From Verrucomicrobiales bacterium (GTDB lineage Bacteria; Verrucomicrobiota; Verrucomicrobiia; Verrucomicrobiales; Akkermansiaceae): 11,967 nucleotides of DNA. A model generated the notes under the pieces. It did not search any database and was not told the DNA's origin. It was given only the letters and a program-made list of their open reading frames with translations. The position numbers and the translations under genes were made by a program. The DNA lies in NCBI GenBank assembly GCA_003527555.1, contig DPWT01000208.1, positions 1 to 11,967 on the forward strand, written 5' to 3'. Positions 1-7,132 of this stretch are shown in pieces. Positions within the stretch are counted from its first letter, which is position 1, and each line of letters begins with the position of its first letter.

Positions 1-53
1 CGATCACCTCACCCAAAAAGCAATTTCCTAGCAGTCAGTCATCCAAACCCTTC

Positions 54-1016
54 TCACACACCCACCCAATACCTGCCCAGGGAAACAATCAGCGGCATGG
101 TCAGCAAGCTGACCAGCGATGTGGCGACTACAACCTGAATGGCGACGTCGGCCCGACCACCATAGTGACGCGACATTAGGATAGGAAACATCCCAGCGGG
201 CATCGCAGCTTGAATAACAAGAACTTGCTTTAGCTCTGTGGCAAGTGGCAGAAATTTGGCGAGGCAGAGAATCAACAACGGCAACAGAACAAGACGAACC
301 AACACGCCACCGGTGGAGATTTTCCAATCGAACCGCATTTGTTTCGCCAAATCAAACAAGGTGGTTCCCACGAGTAATAGCGCAAGAGGAATGGCACAGA
401 ATCCCAGCATGGAGAACACCGATGTCAGCACGTTCGGCATATGCTGATCCCCCCCTGTCTGAACCATCAAAACTCCAAGAACAACCGCAAGGATCGGCCC
501 TTTCATAAATGCCCGCCATGACGGCTTCATATCTCCCGATATCAACATCAGCCCAACCGTCCACACCGCAATTTCTACCCCAAGGTTATGGGTAAAAAGA
601 ACCGCCAGCACGTTGTTATCATCGGGGAAAACATAGAGCATCAAAGGAAGCGCGATGTAGCCGTAATTCTGCAAGCCACTGCTCATCGCAAATGTCCTCC
701 TACCACCACCTTTCTCCAACCCCATCAACCGAGCAATCACTAGACCTAACATCATTCCTGATGCGATGACCAGGAAACCAATCCCTGCCGCCGATGTCAC
801 CACACCGGCATCTCGTAAAATCTCAGAGCCTAACATTTTATCAAGAATCAGGCAGGGATATAGCAGGTTCACCACCATCGTCATGATTCCCTTGTCCATT
901 TCCGGCTTCAATACTGAAGTCCGGCGCAGCACTGCACCCAAGGCCACAATGATATAGATGGGGAACGCAGCTTGGAGGACCAGCAGACTTTCTTGCATGG
1001 ATGTCATTGTAAGCAT
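54..1016 (-). CDS. AEC-family (auxin efflux carrier-like) membrane transporter
   Basis: This is an inner-membrane permease of the AEC family, whose bacterial members export or exchange small organic acids and similar anions. From the ATG at 1016 it has 320 residues, the normal family length, with about ten hydrophobic segments. The first (about residues 9-30) matches the usual LQALLPIF-type opening. Family hallmarks are visible: GLQNYGYIALPL (about 114-125), which includes the conserved Asn in the helix break, and AAMPAGMFPIL (about 270-280) followed by the YGG...A..VV.ATSLVSLLTMP tail. The frame stays open to a GTG at 1103, but that start would add 29 polar residues and overlap an inverted repeat, so I prefer 1016, where a weak AGAG lies just upstream. 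ATGs at 1007 and 998 are also possible. It is divergent from the amidohydrolase-like gene. The substrate cannot be read from the sequence. Confidence 0.9.
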   Translation of the reverse strand: MLTMTSMQESLLVLQAAFPIYIIVALGAVLRRTSVLKPEMDKGIMTMVVNLLYPCLILDKMLGSEILRDAGVVTSAAGIGFLVIASGMMLGLVIARLMGLEKGGGRRTFAMSSGLQNYGYIALPLMLYVFPDDNNVLAVLFTHNLGVEIAVWTVGLMLISGDMKPSWRAFMKGPILAVVLGVLMVQTGGDQHMPNVLTSVFSMLGFCAIPLALLLVGTTLFDLAKQMRFDWKISTGGVLVRLVLLPLLILCLAKFLPLATELKQVLVIQAAMPAGMFPILMSRHYGGRADVAIQVVVATSLVSLLTMPLIVSLGRYWVGV

Positions 1017-1102
1017 GATCTCTGAACGATGACACGAACTCAATGCGCTGATTTTAAATTCAATACGCACAACATCCCCATTGGGCGTCTTTGTTGTGTT
1101 CA

Positions 1103-1122
1103 CCTATCAAGTGAGTGATAGG
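1103..1122. promoter_or_regulatory. Operator-like inverted repeat (7-6-7)
   Basis: CCTATCA and TGATAGG are perfect reverse complements separated by AGTGAG. The dyad lies in the gap between the divergent AEC transporter and amidohydrolase-like genes, 86 bases from the preferred transporter start and 114 bases from the other start. The size and symmetry suit a dimeric regulator, but no regulator gene is adjacent and no clear promoter boxes were found around it. That it is an operator is inference. Confidence 0.35.
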
Positions 1123-1236
1123 CTCTAGGATGCATGGTTTAGAGGATTAAGAAAAGCTGAACTTACATGCCTATGCTTAAATAAAACCTGTGTAAGTAGA
1201 TTGCCATCAAGTCATGATTAGCCGTAACCTTGCAGT

Positions 1237-2013
1237 ATGATTGATGCACACGTTGAGCTCTCGGGCAGCGAAGATTCACTATCACAATTAGAGGACGCAC
1301 TGGAATTCAGTGGGGTAACCCAAGTGATTGTCGTTCAACGTTCATTTTGTAAATCGGCGATGCAATCTCACCTCAAGCTCGCTAAAGAATCAGAAGGGTT
1401 GGTTCGGGGTGTTATTACTGCAGCACCCTTGTCTAACACCAGAAAACTACGTATCCAAATAGATGCCGATCGCCGTGAAAATCGCATTGTCGGATATCTT
1501 GCCGATTTTTCAGATATCCATGGCATCGAGCACAACAACAACCAAGAGGTCACCCACGGGGTTGGCCTGATCGAACAATCCGGCAAACCATTGGACGTAT
1601 TACTATCTCCAGATCAAATGCGAGACATTATCCCATTTCTCGATGCGCATCCCAGCCTGAACATAGTGCTCGATCACTCCATGGGAGATGCCATCTCCAT
1701 GGACAAAGAATGGCAACGCGTTCTGCGCGAAGTCGGCAGACGCCCTCACGTTTATTATCGTCTTTGCGGACTCGCTACAGGCGTCACCGGCGAAACAACC
1801 TATCAGATCACAGAGGCCACCCAAGTGGCATTTGATTCAGCACTTTCTGCATTCGGGCCACAGCGGCTGCTTTTTGGATCAAACTGGCCTCGCAACACCA
1901 TCGCATACCCCGTCTGGCTCAATACCGTCGATAACCTTGTTACTCATTTATCCGAAGATGAACGTGACTCGATCTACACAAGTAACGCACAGGAGATTTA
2001 CCAGATTACTTAG
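1237..2013 (+). CDS. Amidohydrolase-like TIM-barrel protein (COG3618 type) with altered metal site
   Basis: The 258 residues follow the plan of COG3618 metal-dependent hydrolases, which include sugar-acid lactonases and the LigI-type lactonase. They open with IDAHVEL (canonical IDxHxH), then GLIEQSGKPLDVLLSPDQ (about 110-127), HPSLNIVLDHSMG (138-150, canonical VLDHxGKP), VYYRLCGLATG (172-182, canonical vyxKlSGL), FGPQRLLFGSNWP (206-218, canonical FGPxRLmFGSDWP) and YTSNAQEIY (247-255). His5 and His147 are kept, but the second His of the HxH pair is Glu7 and the terminal metal-binding Asp is Asn216. Metal binding or activity may therefore be changed or lost. The frame is closed by a stop at 1225 and the ATG is the first start. 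No Shine-Dalgarno is seen. There is no signal peptide, so it is probably cytosolic. The gene is divergent from the AEC transporter and its stop overlaps that of the convergent dehydrogenase gene. Confidence 0.8.
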   Translation: MIDAHVELSGSEDSLSQLEDALEFSGVTQVIVVQRSFCKSAMQSHLKLAKESEGLVRGVITAAPLSNTRKLRIQIDADRRENRIVGYLADFSDIHGIEHNNNQEVTHGVGLIEQSGKPLDVLLSPDQMRDIIPFLDAHPSLNIVLDHSMGDAISMDKEWQRVLREVGRRPHVYYRLCGLATGVTGETTYQITEATQVAFDSALSAFGPQRLLFGSNWPRNTIAYPVWLNTVDNLVTHLSEDERDSIYTSNAQEIYQIT

Positions 2014-3161
2014 TCCGCAATTAGGTGCTTGTGCAAGTCTTCGACCCTCTCGCAGCCAACCTGTTCCATCACTTGTTGAAGCTGACGTTTTAGCATGATC
2101 ATCGTGTGCTCCCCCCCTCTTTTGCCCATGGCACCAACGCCATACATGAAAGATCGTCCCAGGAAGGTGAACTCAGCACCACTTGCCATGGTGCAGGCAA
2201 CGTCTGATCCTGAGCGGATGCCGCTGTCCATCATGATCGTGGTCTTACCCTTAAACTCCTTCGCAATCTCAGCGAGAGGTTTGATGGTCGATTGGCCAGC
2301 ATCGAGTTGACGACCACCGTGGTTGGATACAATGACGCCATCCACTCCGAGACTCACCGCTTTTTCCATATCTTCACATGTGGCTACACCCTTAAGCACG
2401 AGCTTACCCTGCCATTTGTCGCGGATCGCCTTGATACGATCCTCACTTAGCCTTCCGGAAAAAGTCTTATTCATGAACTCACCGAGGTGTTTCATGTTGA
2501 GGCCTTTCGGGATGTAAGGCTTCATCGTTTTAAACTCGGGAATACCAGCGAAGAGACTGGTGATCGACCACGTGGGGCTGGTGCACATTTGGAAAATATT
2601 GCGCAGGCTCATACGCGGAGGGATCGATAGACCATTCTTAATCTCCTTCGGTCGGTAAGCAAATGTTGGTGTATCACCAAGGATCACCAGCACGGGGACT
2701 TCCGCTTCGGCAGCTCGCGTGAGCAACTTATCGCGCATCTCCTCCTCCGCCGGATGATAGAGCTGGAACCATGCCTCACCCTCGGTGAGCTCGGCAACTT
2801 TCTCGATACTCGCCGTTCCTACCGTGCTAAGAATAAAGGGAATGTTGTGCTTGTGTGATGCCTCGGCAAGAATCTCTGTTGCCCGTGGCCACATCAAACC
2901 CTGTAAGCCGATCGGGGCAACTCCAAACGGGGCACTATATTTTTTCCCAAAGATTTCAGTCTCCATGTTAGATCCGGGATAATCTCTCAGGTAATACGGC
3001 CGCAGAAGGACCTCACGAATATCATCAGTGTTTCTCTGAATGTTGATATCTGAAAAACAGCCACCGCTCAGATACTCATAGGCAAATCGCGGCAGACGCT
3101 TACGCGCCCTCGCTTGTAAATGCTCAATAGATGGTAATTCGGGATTAAATGGGTCAGACAT
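2010..3161 (-). CDS. FMN-dependent alpha-hydroxy-acid dehydrogenase/oxidase (LldD/glycolate oxidase family)
   Basis: This TIM-barrel flavoenzyme oxidises an L-2-hydroxy acid such as lactate or glycolate to the keto acid. Its 383 residues are close to E. coli LldD in length. The active site is nearly complete compared with glycolate oxidase: Tyr28 in FAYEYLSGG, the FMN loop PIGLQGLMWP (83-92), FQLY with Gln133 and Tyr135, Asp163 in LGDTP, Arg170, Lys257 in LVLKGV, the catalytic His281 and Arg284 in SNHGGRQLD, and the FMN phosphate motifs DSGIRSGSDV (312-321) and LGRSFMYG (334-341). The Thr usually two residues before Asp163 is Leu161. The length of the 180-235 loop region resembles LldD rather than lactate monooxygenase. 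The ATG at 3161 is the first after an upstream in-frame stop, and no Shine-Dalgarno precedes it. It lies 78 bases downstream of recQ on the same strand, so read-through is possible. Substrate and electron acceptor cannot be told from sequence. Confidence 0.93.
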   Translation of the reverse strand: MSDPFNPELPSIEHLQARARKRLPRFAYEYLSGGCFSDINIQRNTDDIREVLLRPYYLRDYPGSNMETEIFGKKYSAPFGVAPIGLQGLMWPRATEILAEASHKHNIPFILSTVGTASIEKVAELTEGEAWFQLYHPAEEEMRDKLLTRAAEAEVPVLVILGDTPTFAYRPKEIKNGLSIPPRMSLRNIFQMCTSPTWSITSLFAGIPEFKTMKPYIPKGLNMKHLGEFMNKTFSGRLSEDRIKAIRDKWQGKLVLKGVATCEDMEKAVSLGVDGVIVSNHGGRQLDAGQSTIKPLAEIAKEFKGKTTIMMDSGIRSGSDVACTMASGAEFTFLGRSFMYGVGAMGKRGGEHTMIMLKRQLQQVMEQVGCERVEDLHKHLIAD

Positions 3162-3239
3162 CGAAAGTCGATCATGTTACACGTGTGGAATTAATCCAGC
3201 CCAAAGCTCATATCAAATCCACATCTTATTGCGTGAAAG

Positions 3240-5147
3240 TCACATCAACTGCGCCCTAGCGTAACCCAAAACATCCTCAAACGGTAACCTGTTAAGCAAA
3301 CCCCAATGAGCATTCCGATAGAGTCGGTAACGCATCATACCCGGACTGTAGATACCACAGAGAAACCGCGCGAGTCGCTCTGGACTTGCCAGGGCCGGTT
3401 TACGCAGGGCGACAACTTGTTGAATCGTCTCCAGCTCATCCACGGTGACCTCATCCACGCGAGTTTGTGGGAGTTTGCGTGGTCTTTTTTCTCCCCTACA
3501 CGACGAGCAATTGCCGCATGGCTCTGCCAGTTTCTCGCCAAAATGGGCTAACAACGAGGCAGCGATGCATTTCCGGCTGGTTGCGATGGAAAAAACCGTG
3601 TCGATCCGACGCAAATCATCACCAGAGTGATCTAGAATGACTTCATACATTTTATCCGTGAGTTTTGATAAATTGTCGGGCTGTTTACGAATCCGGTAGT
3701 GATGCAGGCTATGGCTAAATTTCATACGTGCATCGCCGCTCGCGTTCAGCTCGGAGAGCAGCAGCATGAGCTTTTGCTGACCTGCAGCACTGCCACCAGA
3801 TACCTCAGTAAGATTAACACGCTGGCGAGTTTCTAGAATCGGCTTCAACAATTTTTGTTCGGCAGGTTTGAATCCAAGCAGAATTTTATCTATCGGCTCC
3901 AGTGGCACAGCATGACACCAGAGCCACGATCCTTCATCCGGCACGATGAGACCAAGAATTTCTAGGCGGGCAACAAGGATATCCAAAGTGGCTCGCGCTA
4001 CATCGTTAAGTGTGCTGAGATCGTAATGCGAAACTACAGCACGTTTACCTTGTGAAAAAAACTTACTAAGGATGTTCTCTACGGCTTTGCGCGTCGGTTT
4101 TTGCGCGACAACAAAATTTTCTAATAACGCGCGGTCGTTCTCACTGGCGAGTAAGACACATTGGCTAATTTCTCCATCGCGACCGGCCCTCCCACTTTCC
4201 TGAATCCATCCCTCAGGAGATTTTGGTGGCTGGTAATGCACCACTGTACGCACGGACGGCATATCTACCCCCATACCGAAAGCAATCGTCGCACAAATCA
4301 CAGGTGTTTTCCCTGTTAAAAATTCATCCTGAACCACACTGCGAGCATCTGCCGGCATCCCCGCATGGTAGGCACAGGCATGAATGCCCTGTCCCCTGAG
4401 CGTGGATGCCACCGACTCGACCGTTTCACGCTTCGTCGCATAGACAATTGCTGGAAAACTCTCGGCATCCGACAAACAATCTAACAAGAACGTATCTTTT
4501 TTCTCATCCGCACACGGACGTATTAAGAAATGAAGATTGGGACGGAAAAATGTAGTCTGAACCTGATCGCGCTTCAGGATCCCAAATACCTTGCGTATTT
4601 CGCGTGCTACAGATGGCCCAGCCGTCGCGGTAAGCGCAAGTATTGAGCGAGGTTTTATTTTACTTACCCTCTTAGCGAGGCGCAGATATGACGGCCGAAA
4701 ACTATGCCCCCACTCCGAGACACAATGAGCTTCGTCAATGGCAACCAATGACACATTCTGGTCATTCAATATATCCAATAAATTTGATCGGCTAAGCCAC
4801 TCAGGTGATACATAAAGGATCTTAATCTCACCGCGTAAAACTTTTTGCGTAATCTTGTCATTCTCTTCTTCCGTGCCAGCAGAATCAAGTCGCTCAGCAT
4901 CTATTTTGTTTCGCTTTAATACATCCACCTGATCACGCATCAATGCGATCAGCGGCGAAACCACAACGGTCATCCCATCAAGCATCACCGCTGGCAGCTG
5001 ATAGCAAAGCGACTTACCTCCACCGGTCGGAAGCACCGCCAGAGTGTTCACCCCAGCCAATACGCGATCAATCACTTCCCGCTGCCCACCTCTTAGCGAA
5101 TCGTGCCCGAAATGATGCTTAAGAGCATTACCTATTGCATCATTCAT
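3240..5147 (-). CDS. recQ: ATP-dependent DNA helicase RecQ
   Basis: This is a superfamily 2, 3'-5' DNA helicase acting in recombination and fork repair. Numbered from the upstream GTG at 5159 (subtract 4 for the preferred start), the motifs run: motif 0 LRGGQREVI (22-30), Walker A LPTGGGKS (43-50), motif Ia VVSPLIALMRDQV (66-78), DEAH (142-145) followed by the RecQ aromatic loop CVSEWGHSFRPSY, LALTATA (174-180), VICATIAFGMGVDMP (287-301) and QESGRAGRDG (320-329). A four-cysteine zinc motif is present (Cys531, 548, 551, 554; EPCGNCSSC), but about 200 residues of predicted helical/winged-helix sequence separate it from motif VI. No HRDC domain is recognisable. The C-terminal 60 residues may form another small helical domain. 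I chose ATG 5147 (635 aa) over GTG 5159 because GAGAGG lies 4 bases upstream of it. The start is one base past the pdxA stop, which implies translational coupling. Confidence 0.95.
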   Translation of the reverse strand: MNDAIGNALKHHFGHDSLRGGQREVIDRVLAGVNTLAVLPTGGGKSLCYQLPAVMLDGMTVVVSPLIALMRDQVDVLKRNKIDAERLDSAGTEEENDKITQKVLRGEIKILYVSPEWLSRSNLLDILNDQNVSLVAIDEAHCVSEWGHSFRPSYLRLAKRVSKIKPRSILALTATAGPSVAREIRKVFGILKRDQVQTTFFRPNLHFLIRPCADEKKDTFLLDCLSDAESFPAIVYATKRETVESVASTLRGQGIHACAYHAGMPADARSVVQDEFLTGKTPVICATIAFGMGVDMPSVRTVVHYQPPKSPEGWIQESGRAGRDGEISQCVLLASENDRALLENFVVAQKPTRKAVENILSKFFSQGKRAVVSHYDLSTLNDVARATLDILVARLEILGLIVPDEGSWLWCHAVPLEPIDKILLGFKPAEQKLLKPILETRQRVNLTEVSGGSAAGQQKLMLLLSELNASGDARMKFSHSLHHYRIRKQPDNLSKLTDKMYEVILDHSGDDLRRIDTVFSIATSRKCIAASLLAHFGEKLAEPCGNCSSCRGEKRPRKLPQTRVDEVTVDELETIQQVVALRKPALASPERLARFLCGIYSPGMMRYRLYRNAHWGLLNRLPFEDVLGYARAQLM

Positions 5148-5148
5148 C

Positions 5149-6015
5149 TTACCTCTCACTCACCATTTTGCACGCCAGCTGAATCGCATGCGTCATTGAG
5201 CTAGCGTCTGCCTTACCAGTTCCAGCGATATCATAAGCCGTTCCATGGTCTGGGCTAGTACGGGGATATGGCAAGCCGAGCGTTACGTTCACCCCTGTAT
5301 CAAAATCTAACAATTTAAGGGGGATCAACCCCTGATCGTGATACATGCAAAGCACAGCATCGTATTCACCATCTGCCGCTGGGCGGAAAATCGTATCCGG
5401 CGGATGCGGCCCCGAGTAATCGGCTCCACTACCGAGCTGGCTTAACAGATCCACAGCAGGGGCAATGATTTCAATATCCTCACGACCAAATACACCATTT
5501 TCTCCTGCGTGCGGGTTAAGACCACAGACGGCAATTCTAGGTTGTGTAATACCCCGCTGATGACAGAACTGCGCTAACAGTTTTCCAATACGAACAATCT
5601 CATCCGAATCTAACAGATTAGGAACCTCAGCCACTCCCACATGAATTGTCACAAGTGCTACAGTAAGGTTTTTGCCCGTCAAGCACATCGCATGATTGGT
5701 GCACCCTAACCGCTCAGCAAAAAACTCCGTTTGTCCGGGGAAAAGAAAACCCAACTCGTGTAGTCCCTCCTTTCCAACTGGCGCCGTAACCACGGCGTCG
5801 ATCTCCCCCGATTTAAGCTGTTGCACCGATTCCTCAAGCGCATCCAGAGCAGCCTGCGCCGATGCACGAGATGGTTTCCCAGGGCACGCATCGATCGTTT
5901 CACCGATAATCTTGAAATCAAAGCCAGCAGGTAGATTGCCTGATTCCAGAGCGGCTCTTACTACTTCAGGGCCAATGCCTGCTTGATCTCCAAGTGTTAT
6001 GCCAACATGCTTCAC
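5149..6015 (-). CDS. pdxA: 4-hydroxythreonine-4-phosphate dehydrogenase PdxA, compact form
   Basis: PdxA oxidises 4-phosphohydroxy-L-threonine with NAD(P)+ in the DXP-dependent pyridoxal phosphate pathway. From GTG 6015 it has 288 residues against 329 in E. coli. The opening VKHVGITLGDQAGIGPEVV matches the family N-terminus, so longer readings from TTG codons upstream are unlikely. The three metal-binding histidines are present: His125 in TIHVGV, His169 in GLNPHAGENG and His226 in MYHDQGL. VNVTLGLPYPRTSPDHGTA (from about residue 242) is the usual C-terminal signature. Two things differ. The stretch between FKIIGE and AVVTAPV lacks roughly 35-40 residues found in E. coli PdxA, and the substrate motif GHTEFF reads GQTEFF (Gln95). 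It is divergent from the metallo-hydrolase gene across 113 bases and coupled to recQ downstream. Family assignment is firm. The exact substrate is less so, since PdxA2-type relatives act on threonate or erythronate phosphates. Confidence 0.92.
   Translation of the reverse strand: MKHVGITLGDQAGIGPEVVRAALESGNLPAGFDFKIIGETIDACPGKPSRASAQAALDALEESVQQLKSGEIDAVVTAPVGKEGLHELGFLFPGQTEFFAERLGCTNHAMCLTGKNLTVALVTIHVGVAEVPNLLDSDEIVRIGKLLAQFCHQRGITQPRIAVCGLNPHAGENGVFGREDIEIIAPAVDLLSQLGSGADYSGPHPPDTIFRPAADGEYDAVLCMYHDQGLIPLKLLDFDTGVNVTLGLPYPRTSPDHGTAYDIAGTGKADASSMTHAIQLACKMVSER
5152..5157 (-). promoter_or_regulatory. Shine-Dalgarno for recQ inside the end of pdxA
   Basis: On the minus strand GAGAGG is followed by TAAG and then ATG (5147). 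The hexamer is made from the last codons of pdxA, and the TAA of pdxA (5151-5149) lies in the spacer. It is the only convincing Shine-Dalgarno in the window and decides the recQ start. A ribosome ending pdxA would sit on the recQ start. Confidence 0.6.
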
Positions 6016-6128
6016 GAATTGATCATTTCCACACAAATCAATAAAATCAACGAGAATCAGAGAATGGTTGCACACTTCGCATTCCCGTAGCAAATTACAA
6101 TTAGCACATATTTTCTCTGTTAACAATC
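6016..6128. promoter_or_regulatory. Divergent intergenic region, promoters expected
   Basis: These 113 AT-rich bases separate the pdxA start from the oppositely directed metallo-hydrolase start, so both promoters should lie here. On the plus strand TACAAT (6096-6101) resembles a -10 box, but no -35 box is suitably spaced (TTGCAC at 6068-6073 is 22 bases away). The promoter position is inference. Confidence 0.3.
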
Positions 6129-7079
6129 ATGGTCAACCCAGTATCCAATCAACTCAAAGGTAATAGGCGAGCAGACTACGCAGGCATCCTTCCCAAAAAA
6201 GGCTGGCCCAAACGCAATTACCACTTTCTGCGCCACCGCCTGCTGCCTCAAGTTTTCCACAAGAGAGATGGCACACAACGTGACCCCATTCCACATGCCC
6301 CAGATGAGGGAAAAATCCGGGTCACATGGATCGGCCACGCCTCGTTTCTTATTCAGTTCCCCGATCACTCAGTCATCATTGATCCAAACTGGGCAAACTG
6401 GCACGGTGTCGTTAAACGTAAACGTGAACCAGGACTCGGCCTGCAGTTAATGCCACTGGTTGATTTGGTCATGGTCACCCACGCCCACTTCGATCATTTA
6501 CACAAGAAGAGCCTCAAAATTCTTGAATCGCACGAGGGTATCGTAGTTCCAAATGGTAGTGGAAAACTTGTTAGGCGTCTTGGGTTCAACAAAGTGCATG
6601 AGATGTCGGTGTGGGATAAACTTAATTTTGAAAACCTTCAGATAACCCACACTCCGAGCCATCACTGGGGCGCGCGTTATTTGCATGATACCCATCGCGA
6701 CTACGGCGGCTATATGGTTCAATCCGGTAAGTGTAAGGTATTCCACTGCGGCGACAGCGCTTATTTTGATGGTTTTAAAGAGATTGGTAAGCACCACACA
6801 CCGGATGTGGCACTCATGCCCATTGGTGCTTATGATGCCCCCAGCGGTAGAAACGTGCACATGAATCCCGAAGAGGCCGTACGGGCATTTATCGAGATGG
6901 AAGCGGGTATTCTTATCCCAATGCATTATGGCACTTTCGCGCTCGGCAATGAACCCGATAACGAACCTGTGGAACGCTTGCGTGCTGAAGCTGATCGACT
7001 TGGTGTCACCGATCACCTACTTGTACTTGAAGAGGGCGTTGGTGTTGAAGTGGAATGCCTCGCAGAAACGAAGATCTAA
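6129..7079 (+). CDS. NAPE-PLD-like metallo-beta-lactamase-fold hydrolase
   Basis: The 316 residues form a metallo-beta-lactamase fold of the Lactamase_B_2/NAPE-PLD-like branch, often annotated only as MBL-fold metallo-hydrolase. VTWIGHASFLIQ (65-76) and IIDPNW (83-88) form the opening strands. The two-metal site is complete: HAHFDH (118-123), His178/His179 in PSHHWGAR, Asp209 in HCGDSAYF and His266 in MHYGTF. PIGAYD (231-236) and HMNPEEAV (244-251) are also typical of the NAPE-PLD-like group. Relatives include phosphodiesterases that cleave N-acyl phosphatidylethanolamine, but the substrate here is unknown. There is no signal peptide. The first 60 residues are basic and proline-bearing, as is common in this group. 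No Shine-Dalgarno precedes the ATG. The C39-like protease gene follows 53 bases later on the same strand, so the two may be co-transcribed. Confidence 0.9.
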   Translation: MVNPVSNQLKGNRRADYAGILPKKGWPKRNYHFLRHRLLPQVFHKRDGTQRDPIPHAPDEGKIRVTWIGHASFLIQFPDHSVIIDPNWANWHGVVKRKREPGLGLQLMPLVDLVMVTHAHFDHLHKKSLKILESHEGIVVPNGSGKLVRRLGFNKVHEMSVWDKLNFENLQITHTPSHHWGARYLHDTHRDYGGYMVQSGKCKVFHCGDSAYFDGFKEIGKHHTPDVALMPIGAYDAPSGRNVHMNPEEAVRAFIEMEAGILIPMHYGTFALGNEPDNEPVERLRAEADRLGVTDHLLVLEEGVGVEVECLAETKI

Positions 7080-7132
7080 ATCTTTCAACAGACAATAAAA
7101 TAAAGCCAACGCTCTACAGCGCTTAGATTATC

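Noticed and set aside
1..53. Search for a terminator after the AEC transporter gene
   Set aside because: No hairpin with a U-run is visible in the 53 bases available, and the window ends there.
1688..2098. 136-codon plus-strand frame across the end of the amidohydrolase-like gene
   Set aside because: It is a shifted reading of the real gene, with low-complexity Ser/Pro/Thr content and no family features.
3190..3216. Promoter-like TTGATA and ATTAAT before the hydroxy-acid dehydrogenase gene (minus strand)
   Set aside because: The spacing is 15 bases and the -10 match only 4 of 6, so it is not distinguishable from chance in AT-rich DNA.
6016..6126. N-terminal extension of PdxA containing CxxC-x5-CxxC (CANC...CEVC)
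   Set aside because: It depends on a TTG start at 6126, lies before the family's conserved N-terminus and would fill the divergent promoter gap. The cysteine pattern is probably chance.
6498..7016. 172-codon antisense frame within the metallo-hydrolase gene
   Set aside because: It lies wholly opposite a well-conserved gene and its translation shows no recognisable motif.
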